From contig JASLHV010000566.1 of assembly GCA_030153205.1 (NCBI GenBank), positions 1-6,760 of the forward strand: a DNA stretch of 6,760 nucleotides, in the 5' to 3' direction. The notes under the pieces were generated by a model that saw only the letters and a list, made by a program, of their open reading frames with translations, was not told the origin of the DNA and did not search any database. Below are positions 1-5,806 of the stretch, one piece after another (within the stretch, counting starts at the first letter, position 1; each line of letters opens with the position of its first letter). Origin of the DNA: Roseiarcus sp. (lineage in GTDB: Bacteria; Pseudomonadota; Alphaproteobacteria; Rhizobiales; Beijerinckiaceae). A program made the translations under genes and the position numbers.

Positions 1-1271
1 GCGATAATATCGCCGATCGCGCGAATGATAAGTCCTTCTTCATGGCAAAGTTCCGCGACCTTGCCGCCGACCGAACCTGGCTGGGCGAAGCCAACCTTGC
101 TCGGCTTGTCCGCGACGAGTTCCAGCGCCCCAATGAGACCGACGCCGCGCGCTTCGCCGACATAGGGATGATCGGCGAATTGCGCGAGCCTGCCAAGAAA
201 GTGCGGGCTCATCGCCGCGGAATTGCCGACGAGGTTCTTCTCTTCGATGATATCGAGGTTCTCGAGCGCGACGGCGGTCGCGACCGGATGGCCGCTGGCG
301 GTGAAGCCATGCCCGAAGACACCGATCTTCGCCGAATTGTCGGCGACAGCCTGGTAGATCTTGTCGCTGAAGATCACGGCGGACAAGGGCAGATAGGACG
401 AGGTCAGCGCCTTGGAGACGACGAGGACATCAGGCGCGATATTGTAATATTCCGAGCCGAACATGCGGCCGGTGCGGCCGAAGCCGGTGATGACTTCGTC
501 GGCGATCACCAACACGTCGTGACGGCGGCAGACTTCTTGTACTTTCGCCCAATAGGTCCGTGGCGGCGGAATGACGCCGCCCGCGCCCATGACCGGCTCG
601 CCGATAAAGGCGGCGACCGTCTCCGGCCCTTCGCGCTGGATCGTCTCTTCGATCTCGGCGGCGAGGCGGGTCGCAAAAGCCTCTTCACTTTCACCGGGCG
701 CGGCGCCGCGCCAGAAATGCGGACACGAGACATGCCGCACGAAAGGAAGCGGCAAATCGAAATCGCGCTGGAAATTGGGCAGGCCGGTCAGGCTCGCCGA
801 TGCGATCGAGACGCCGTGATAGGCGCGCTGCCGCGAAATGATCTTCTTCTTCTGCGGCCGGCCGAGCGCATTGTTATAGTACCAGACCAGCTTGATAACG
901 AAATCGTTCGCCTCGGAGCCGGACGAGGTGAAATGCGCCTTTGAAAGACCGCCAGGCGCTAAGCGCACGAGCCGCTCGGCGAGCGCGATCGCGGGCGGAT
1001 GCGACTTATGCGAGAACGAGTGATAGTACGGCAGCTTGCGCATCTGCTCGTAGGCAACTTTCGCGAGCCGCTCCTCGCCGAAGCCGACAGCGACACTCCA
1101 GAGCCCGGCGAGGCCTTCGATGTAATCCTTGCCCTGATCGTCATAGACGCGGACGCCGTCGCCGCGCTCGATCACCATGGGTCCGACTTCCTCGTGGCGG
1201 CGCGCGTTGGTCGCGGGATGGAAATAATAGGCGATATCGCGGGCGGCGATGGAATTGGGAAGGACGGCCAT
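1..1271 (-). CDS. Class III PLP-dependent aminotransferase (omega-amino acid/amine:pyruvate type), C-terminus cut by window edge
   Basis: This cytoplasmic fold-type I transaminase moves an amino group from an amine or omega-amino acid to a keto acid, usually pyruvate, using pyridoxal phosphate. Reading the minus strand from the ATG at 1271-1269 gives 423 uninterrupted codons to the window edge. Visible marks are GLW at 56-58, the phosphate-binding SSGSEAND around 116-123, YHG at 151-153, the cofactor-ring aspartate D258 in ADEV, TGFGRTG at 262-268, and the Schiff-base lysine K287 in VVSKALTSSY. Arg417 in GLIIRAIGD lines up, from memory, with the mobile 'flipping' arginine of the Chromobacterium omega-transaminase. 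Family members run about 455-460 residues, so only some 35 are missing. The start is supported by GGAAAG eight bases upstream and by family-like N-terminal sequence beginning at residue 6. It is divergent from the channel gene. The family is certain, but the substrate is not: putrescine, GABA, beta-alanine and other amines are all possible. Confidence 0.95.
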   Translation of the reverse strand, partial: MAVLPNSIAARDIAYYFHPATNARRHEEVGPMVIERGDGVRVYDDQGKDYIEGLAGLWSVAVGFGEERLAKVAYEQMRKLPYYHSFSHKSHPPAIALAERLVRLAPGGLSKAHFTSSGSEANDFVIKLVWYYNNALGRPQKKKIISRQRAYHGVSIASASLTGLPNFQRDFDLPLPFVRHVSCPHFWRGAAPGESEEAFATRLAAEIEETIQREGPETVAAFIGEPVMGAGGVIPPPRTYWAKVQEVCRRHDVLVIADEVITGFGRTGRMFGSEYYNIAPDVLVVSKALTSSYLPLSAVIFSDKIYQAVADNSAKIGVFGHGFTASGHPVATAVALENLDIIEEKNLVGNSAAMSPHFLGRLAQFADHPYVGEARGVGLIGALELVADKPSKVGFAQPGSVGGKVAELCHEEGLIIRAIGDII

Positions 1272-1279
1272 TTCTTTCA

Positions 1280-1285
1280 CTTTCC
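1280..1285 (-). promoter_or_regulatory. Ribosome binding site of the aminotransferase
   Basis: GGAAAG on the minus strand lies eight bases before the ATG at 1271. It is a moderate Shine-Dalgarno match and supports that start over the in-frame ATG 31 codons later. Confidence 0.6.
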
Positions 1286-1335
1286 AACGGGCGAAATCTC
1301 GTGCGAATCGCTTTGTCCCCACTGCCTCGCTAGGC

Positions 1336-1341
1336 GTCAAG
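1336..1341 (-). promoter_or_regulatory. Possible -35 element for the aminotransferase (weak)
   Basis: CTTGAC on the minus strand matches the housekeeping -35 hexamer of alphaproteobacteria and lies about 65 bases upstream of the aminotransferase start. The sequence 17 bases further on (GGACAA/GACAAA) is a poor -10 box, so this is only a candidate. The hexamer also falls partly inside the possible hairpins at 1339-1375. Confidence 0.2.
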
Positions 1342-1377
1342 GCGGAATGCGGCGCCTTTTTGTCATTCAAACGCCGC
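1339..1377 (+). promoter_or_regulatory. Two mutually exclusive potential hairpins, one with a T-run
   Basis: Hairpin A pairs AAGGCG (1339-1344) with CGCCTT (1353-1358) around an 8-base loop and runs into five Ts (1357-1361), like a weak intrinsic terminator read on the plus strand. Hairpin B pairs GGCGGAATG (1341-1349) with CATTC (1364-1368) and CGCC (1372-1375), leaving an AAA bulge. Both use 1341-1344, so they cannot form together. A third pairing, GCGGCG (1349-1354) with CGCCGC (1372-1377), is also possible. Whether this region is transcribed is unknown. Confidence 0.3.
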
Positions 1378-1559
1378 GAGAAGGGCCAATCCGACCTTCA
1401 AGCTGCGAAGAAACGAATCTCGCGCTCGCCGCCCGCGACCGCCTCGCGCCGGTTCAATCGCCGCTAGAGCATTGGAAAGCAGGGGTAATCTCGCGCGGCG
1501 GAACGGATTGGGGCATTACGCATTCCTTAGGCCGGCCGCGACACGCAATCCAACGTTGC

Positions 1560-1565
1560 AAGGAG
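1560..1565 (+). promoter_or_regulatory. Strong ribosome binding site that fixes the TTG start of the mscS-family gene
   Basis: AAGGAG ends seven bases before the TTG at 1573. It is the best Shine-Dalgarno sequence near any candidate start of this frame and is the main reason for accepting the rare TTG codon. Confidence 0.8.
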
Positions 1566-1572
1566 AAGCCGC

Positions 1573-3927
1573 TTGCATTTACGGCAATTTACCGGGGCCG
1601 CCTGTTTCTTCGTCCTAACCATCGCGGCCGCCGCTGCTTGGGCGCAGGCGCCAACGCCGGACGCCGCCTCGCCGCCGCCGGAGAGCGTCGCGACCCCCGC
1701 GCAGGCGCAACAGGCGATCGACGTTCTCCAGGATCCGACGAAACGAGCAGCGCTGATCGAGACGCTGCAAACGATCGCCAATGCCTCAAAGCCGGCGCCC
1801 GTTCCTGCGCCGGCGGCAACGCCGGTCGCTGCGCCCATCGAGGACGGAAGTCTCGGCGCTCGCCTTCTCCTTCGAGCCTCGAACGAAATCGACGACCTCT
1901 CTCGCCAGTTCACGCTCAGCGCCTCGGCGCTGATGAGCCTTCCCTTGCTCTGGCGCTGGCTCGTACAAACGGCGACCGACGCCTATTCGCAAGCGCGCAT
2001 CCTCGATTTCCTCATGCGCGCCGCGATCATTTTGGGCGGCGCCCTCATCATCGAATATCTCATCCGCTTCGCGCTGCGTCGTCCCTTCGCGGCGCTTGAG
2101 GCGCGCGCCTCGCACCGTTCGACAACCGGAAGCAATCCGGCGGAAAAAACTTCTCGCGAAACGCAGACCGCCCGCACGCGTCGCTTTCTCCGATTGAAAA
2201 GAATTCTCGGCCGCGCGCCCTACGCTTTTGCCCGGCTCATCCTCGAAGTCGCGCCTATCGTTGCGTTCGCAATCGCCGGCAATCTGCTTTTGGCGACGGA
2301 AGTCGGCGGCGGTGCGGAGGCCAACGCCCGTCTCGCCATTCTTTCCTTGATCAAGGCCTATATCATCTGCCGCGCGTTCATGAGCCTGACGCGAGCCTTC
2401 GCTTGTCACAAAGCGCCGGCCACAAGCCTTTTCATCTTGCCGCGCGACACGGCGGCCTATCTTGAAACCTGGACGCGGCGGATCGTCGGCCTCACAATAT
2501 TCGGCGTCGCCTTCGCCCATGTCGCGATGGCGCTGGGCATGCATCCCCTCGCCTATCAGGCGCTCGTCAAATTCGTGGTGCTGATCGCGCATTTGCTGCT
2601 GGTTGTCGTCACCTTGCAATGCCGCCGCAGCGTCGCCGCCCTTATCCGTGCGCGCGAGGGACAGTCCGGATTCGTTGCGCATCTGCGCAATCGACTCGCC
2701 GCGGTCTGGCACTATTTCGCGATTTTCGCCAATCTCGCTCTATGGACGATCTGGGCTTTACGTATCCAGAACGGCTATGACGCAGTCGGTTATTACGCTT
2801 TCACGGCGATCGTCACCTTGATGCTCGCCCGCGCCGCGACAATCGCCGCGCTCGGCGGCATGGATCGATTGACCCACGCCGCGGCGCCGCACGAAAACTT
2901 CCGTGAAATCGAGACGCGCGCCAATCGTTATTATCCCGCCGTTCGCGGCCTCGTCTCGGTCGTGATCGCCGCCATCGGCCTTCTGATCGTATTTCAACTC
3001 TGGGGCTTCGACGCGATCGCCTGGTTCCGCAGCGGCGAGATCGGCGCAAGTCTCGTCTCCGCAGTCGCGACGATCAGCGTCGCGATCATCATCGCGCTGG
3101 CGATTTGGGAGAGCTGCGACGCCACGATCGAGCGGCATCTCGCGCGCCTTTCGCGCAGCGGGCGTTACGCACGCGCCGCTCGTCTGACGACCCTGCTCCC
3201 GACATTGCGTACGGTCTTGGCGCTCGCCATTCTGATCGTTGTCGGCATGACCGCTTTGAGCGCAGTCGGCGTGAATATCGCCCCGCTCCTCGCCGGCGCC
3301 GGCATCATAGGCATCGCGGTCGGCTTTGGCTCGCAGAAGCTGGTTCAGGACGTCATCACCGGCCTTTTCCTGCTGCTCGAAAACGCCATGCAAGTGGGAG
3401 ATTTCGTCACTCTGGCCGGGCTTTCGGGTACGGTCGAGTATCTCTCGATCCGCACGATCCGGCTGCGCGCCAGCGACGGTTCGGTTCACGTCATTCCCTT
3501 CAGCTCGGTGACGACCGTCACCAACGCCAATCGCGGCGTCGGCAATGCGGCGGTGAGCATCAATCTCGCCTTCGACGAAGACACGGACAAAGCGAGTCAG
3601 ATGCTCCTCGAAATAGCCGCCGAAATGCGCAAGGACAAGAAATTCGGGCTGATGATGCGCGGCGATCTCGCTCTATGGGGCGTCGACAAAGTCGACGGCT
3701 CGATGGCGACGATTGTCGGCCAGATCGAATGCACCGATTCCGGGCGGTGGCCGGTGCAACGAGAATTCAACCGCCGCATGAAAATCCGTTTCCAGGAGAA
3801 GGGCGTCGCTATAGCCAATCCGGGTCAAACGCGATTGATCAGCGACGAGATCCCGCGGATGCGATCGCGCTTTGCGCGACAGGAGCAAGACGCCGAGCCT
3901 TCGCCTCTTATCGTAAAATCTGGCTGA
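1573..3927 (+). CDS. Large MscS-family mechanosensitive channel, YbiO-like
   Basis: This 784-residue inner-membrane channel would open under membrane tension to release solutes during osmotic downshock. The TTG start has AAGGAG seven bases upstream and is followed directly by a signal peptide with likely cleavage near AWA-QA (residues 22-26). Residues 27-95 are a Pro/Ala-rich periplasmic segment that includes QAIDVLQDPTKRAALIETL (47-65), a pattern I recall near the N-terminus of YbiO-type channels. About eleven hydrophobic segments follow, roughly at 145-168, 217-240, 253-272, 303-322, 331-350, 378-397, 407-427, 455-476, 492-512, 543-563 and 569-600. The pore helix is the Gly/Ala-rich LLAGAGIIGIAVGFGSQKL (572-590). 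The MscS beta domain follows at about 608-652, then a cytoplasmic alpha/beta domain to about 750. The charged tail after residue 760 has no family look. E. coli YbiO is about 740 residues. The membership is secure, but the conductance class and substrate preference are inferred. The gene is divergent from the aminotransferase, and its end overlaps the end of aapP. Confidence 0.95.
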   Translation: MHLRQFTGAACFFVLTIAAAAAWAQAPTPDAASPPPESVATPAQAQQAIDVLQDPTKRAALIETLQTIANASKPAPVPAPAATPVAAPIEDGSLGARLLLRASNEIDDLSRQFTLSASALMSLPLLWRWLVQTATDAYSQARILDFLMRAAIILGGALIIEYLIRFALRRPFAALEARASHRSTTGSNPAEKTSRETQTARTRRFLRLKRILGRAPYAFARLILEVAPIVAFAIAGNLLLATEVGGGAEANARLAILSLIKAYIICRAFMSLTRAFACHKAPATSLFILPRDTAAYLETWTRRIVGLTIFGVAFAHVAMALGMHPLAYQALVKFVVLIAHLLLVVVTLQCRRSVAALIRAREGQSGFVAHLRNRLAAVWHYFAIFANLALWTIWALRIQNGYDAVGYYAFTAIVTLMLARAATIAALGGMDRLTHAAAPHENFREIETRANRYYPAVRGLVSVVIAAIGLLIVFQLWGFDAIAWFRSGEIGASLVSAVATISVAIIIALAIWESCDATIERHLARLSRSGRYARAARLTTLLPTLRTVLALAILIVVGMTALSAVGVNIAPLLAGAGIIGIAVGFGSQKLVQDVITGLFLLLENAMQVGDFVTLAGLSGTVEYLSIRTIRLRASDGSVHVIPFSSVTTVTNANRGVGNAAVSINLAFDEDTDKASQMLLEIAAEMRKDKKFGLMMRGDLALWGVDKVDGSMATIVGQIECTDSGRWPVQREFNRRMKIRFQEKGVAIANPGQTRLISDEIPRMRSRFARQEQDAEPSPLIVKSG
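3865..3879. other. Perfect short hairpin near the aapP 3' end
   Basis: TCGCGC-TTT-GCGCGA is a six-base-pair perfect inverted repeat with a three-base loop. It lies inside the last part of the channel gene and 28 bases past the aapP stop on the minus strand. No T-run follows on either strand, so it is not a standard intrinsic terminator. It could act as an mRNA 3'-end stabiliser or be simple chance. Confidence 0.3.
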
Positions 3928-4675
3928 GGAAAAGTTTGGTACGTTCGTGGCGCGGATTGCCGAAGAATTCCGTCGGCGCATTGATCTCGACGATCTCGCC
4001 ATTGTCCATGAAGACGACGCGGTCGGCGACTTGACGCGCAAAGCCCATTTCATGGGTCACGACGATCATGGTCATGCCGTCCTGGGCGAGGCCGACCATC
4101 GTATCGAGGACTTCCTTGACCATCTCCGGGTCGAGCGCGGAAGTCGGCTCGTCGAAGAGCATGATCTTTGGGCTCATGCAAAGCGCTCGGGCGATCGCCA
4201 CCCGCTGCTGCTGGCCGCCGGAAAGCTGGCCCGGATACTTGCCCGCCTGCTCAGGAATTTTGACGCGCGCTAGCAGCTTCATCGCAAGCTCCTCGGCGTC
4301 CTTCTTCGGCATGTGCTTGACCCAGATCGGGGCCAAAGTGCAGTTCTCCAAAATCGTCAGATGCGGAAACAGATTGAAGGACTGAAACACCATGCCGACG
4401 TCGCGGCGCACGTCCTCGATCCGTTTGGTGTCGCGCGTCAATTCAATACCATCGACGATGATCTGGCCGCGCTGATGCTCCTCCAGCCGGTTGACGCAGC
4501 GGATCAAGGTGGATTTGCCGGAGCCCGACGGCCCGCAGACGACGATCCGCTCGCCGCGCGCGACGGTGAGATTGACATTGCGGAGAACGTGAAACGATCC
4601 GTACCATTTATGCACGCCGATCATGTCGATGGCCGCGCTGGACATCCCTGCAGGCATGGCGCGCGCTTCGCTCAT
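3908..4675 (-). CDS. aapP: General L-amino-acid ABC transporter, ATP-binding protein AapP
   Basis: This is the cytoplasmic ATPase that powers polar amino-acid uptake through AapQ-AapM, with AapJ as binding protein. At 255 residues it has the usual size for the HisP/GlnQ/AapP family. All nucleotide-binding motifs are intact: Walker A GPSGSGKST (48-56), Q-loop Q98 in VFQSFNLFPH, signature LSGGQQQR (151-158), Walker B IMLFDEP with E176 (171-177), D-loop SALD (179-182) and switch H208. KWYGSFHVLRN near the start and the final SQILR match, from memory, rhizobial AapP. The ATG at 4675 shares one base with the aapM stop (TGATG), which suggests translational coupling. The upstream GGACGG at 4684-4689 is only a weak Shine-Dalgarno. 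Methionines at residues 7 and 11 are alternative starts, since the conserved part begins near residue 17. The 3' end overlaps the convergent channel gene by 20 bases. Confidence 0.97.
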   Translation of the reverse strand: MSEARAMPAGMSSAAIDMIGVHKWYGSFHVLRNVNLTVARGERIVVCGPSGSGKSTLIRCVNRLEEHQRGQIIVDGIELTRDTKRIEDVRRDVGMVFQSFNLFPHLTILENCTLAPIWVKHMPKKDAEELAMKLLARVKIPEQAGKYPGQLSGGQQQRVAIARALCMSPKIMLFDEPTSALDPEMVKEVLDTMVGLAQDGMTMIVVTHEMGFARQVADRVVFMDNGEIVEINAPTEFFGNPRHERTKLFLSQILR

Positions 4676-5805
4676 CAGCGTTTCCGTCCCGCGGCCAAGC
4701 GGCGCTCCATCGCGAGCGAATAGCGCGACATGCCAAAGCAGAAGATGAAATAGAACATCGCCGCGAAAGCATAGCCGGTGGCGGCGATGGTTGGTCCGAT
4801 CCAGACGGGATCCTTCGCCGCGTTCTCGACCGTTGCTAAAAAGTCGAGCGTGCCGACCACGGAGACGAGCGTCGTATCCTTGAACAGGCCGATGAAATTG
4901 TTGACGATGCCGGGTATGACCAGCGTCAGCGCTTGCGGCAGAATGACAAGCCGCATCATTCGCCAGTAACTGAGTCCAAGCGCCATGGCGCCTTCGAACT
5001 GTCCCTTTGGCATAAGCTGTAAGCCGCCGCGCACTTCCTCGGCGAGGTAGGCGGCCGCGAAGAGCGCGGTGCCGACCAGCGGGCGGAGCAAGCGATCCGG
5101 CGACCATGCTTCCGGCAGGAACAATGGCAGCATGAAATTGGCCATGAACAGGACCGTGATGAAAGGCACGCCGCGCATCGTTTCGATATAGACGACGCTC
5201 GCGGCCCTCACGATCGGCAATCTCGAGCGGCGACCTAGAGCGAGCAGCACGCCGAGCGGGAGCGAGAAAACGATCCCGACGAGCGATGTCAACAAAGAGA
5301 CAAAAATGCCGCCCCAAAGCGCCGTGTCAACGATTGGCAAGCCTAGCCAGGCGGAGCCGTGCAGCAACACGAAACAAAGTACGGGATAGACGACGAAGAA
5401 GAGGAGCGCGCCGATACCGCGTTGCGGCGCGCGTGGCCATAAGAGCCACGCGATGAGCGCCGCGCCGATGAACTCGGCGGCGTCGACGCGCCATCGCTCG
5501 TCCTCGGGATAGGAACCAAAGCGGAAATAATCGAGCTTGCGGCCAATAAAGGCCCAACAGGCGCCATCTTGATGAGCGCGGCAGAGGCCGCCGTCGACGG
5601 CCGACCAGACCGCCCTGGTCGTCGCCCAGGCGATAAGGTCCGGGATGAGCCATACCGCCAATGCGGCGAGCGCAAGCGTGATGATCGTCGACCAGATGCT
5701 GGAGAACAGATTCTCGCGCATCCAGGCTAGCGCGCCGCGAGAGAACATCGGCGCAGCCAGCGCCGGCTCGGACGTCGCGCGGACGAAAGCGGTGGCCATG
5801 CTCAC
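4675..5805 (-). CDS. aapM: General L-amino-acid ABC transporter permease AapM
   Basis: This inner-membrane permease pairs with AapQ to form the translocation pathway. It has 376 residues, close to the roughly 384 I recall for rhizobial AapM and much longer than ordinary HisM/GlnP permeases (about 220-240). The extra length is an N-terminal region: a hydrophobic helix (35-60), then an extracytoplasmic insert with GLCRAHQDGACWAF (73-86), then helices around 112-123 and 132-150. The conserved permease core starts near 160. Its EAA loop, which docks on the ATPase, is at 256-292, with E271, A273, G277 and the ILP triplet at 288-290. The GTG start at 5805 is preferred because AAGGAG lies seven bases upstream; an ATG two codons later has poor spacing. 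It starts one base after the aapQ stop and ends by overlapping aapP, so the three genes are surely one operon. Confidence 0.96.
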   Translation of the reverse strand: MSMATAFVRATSEPALAAPMFSRGALAWMRENLFSSIWSTIITLALAALAVWLIPDLIAWATTRAVWSAVDGGLCRAHQDGACWAFIGRKLDYFRFGSYPEDERWRVDAAEFIGAALIAWLLWPRAPQRGIGALLFFVVYPVLCFVLLHGSAWLGLPIVDTALWGGIFVSLLTSLVGIVFSLPLGVLLALGRRSRLPIVRAASVVYIETMRGVPFITVLFMANFMLPLFLPEAWSPDRLLRPLVGTALFAAAYLAEEVRGGLQLMPKGQFEGAMALGLSYWRMMRLVILPQALTLVIPGIVNNFIGLFKDTTLVSVVGTLDFLATVENAAKDPVWIGPTIAATGYAFAAMFYFIFCFGMSRYSLAMERRLAAGRKR

Positions 5806-5806
5806 C

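Larger units (their letters stand above)
1295..1496 (+). repeat. Three direct copies of a 10-base motif, AATCTCG(C/T)GC
   Basis: AATCTCGCGC occurs identically at 1416-1425 and 1487-1496, and with one mismatch (AATCTCGTGC) at 1295-1304. All are in the same orientation and all lie inside the intergenic region. The start-to-start distances are 121 and 71 bases. A short repeated motif between divergent genes may be a set of operator half-sites, but it is not a perfect palindrome, and chance repetition in GC-rich DNA cannot be excluded. Confidence 0.35.
1272..1572. other. Divergent intergenic region between aminotransferase and mscS-family gene
   Basis: This 301-base stretch separates two divergent genes and must carry both promoters. 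No convincing small gene is seen in it: the reading frames that cross it are continuations of shadow frames and lack a ribosome binding site. It contains three AATCTCG(C/T)GC repeats, a pair of overlapping potential hairpins at 1339-1377, and Shine-Dalgarno sequences at both ends. A CTTGAC hexamer on the minus strand at 1336-1341 matches the -35 consensus, but no good -10 box follows at 16-18 bases. No convincing plus-strand promoter could be picked by eye. Confidence 0.7.

Noticed and set aside
42..944. 300-codon open frame on the plus strand opposite the aminotransferase
   Set aside because: It is antisense to a clearly conserved protein, has no family motif and no ribosome binding site, and is explained by high G/C at third codon positions.
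1249..1467. Possible 72-codon small gene running into the intergenic region
   Set aside because: It starts inside the aminotransferase in antisense, has no clear ribosome binding site, and its Arg/Ser-rich product resembles no family.
1500..1525. GGAAC at 1500-1504 as a -35 element of the EcfG general stress response
   Set aside because: No CGTT-like -10 element lies 16-17 bases downstream.
1530..1537. GGCCGGCC palindrome upstream of the channel gene
   Set aside because: An eight-base GC palindrome is common by chance in DNA of this composition, and nothing else supports a site.
1786..2712. 308-codon minus-strand frame inside the mscS-family gene
   Set aside because: The composition is Arg/Asp/Glu-rich and low in hydrophobics, as expected for the antisense of membrane-protein codons. 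It has no recognisable domain.
2758..3489. 243-codon minus-strand frame opposite the channel pore region
   Set aside because: It is antisense to the best-conserved part of the MscS protein, with biased hydrophilic composition and no motif.
3105..4034. 309-codon plus-strand frame overlapping the end of mscS and aapP
   Set aside because: It is very Arg/His-rich and crosses the ends of two confident genes in the wrong frames, so it is a frame-shifted shadow of the channel gene.
4676..5317. Open 5' extension of the aapP frame up to 5317, suggesting a fused protein
   Set aside because: The extension lies entirely within aapM in another frame. AapP homologues start near the ATG at 4675, and the extension lacks any domain.
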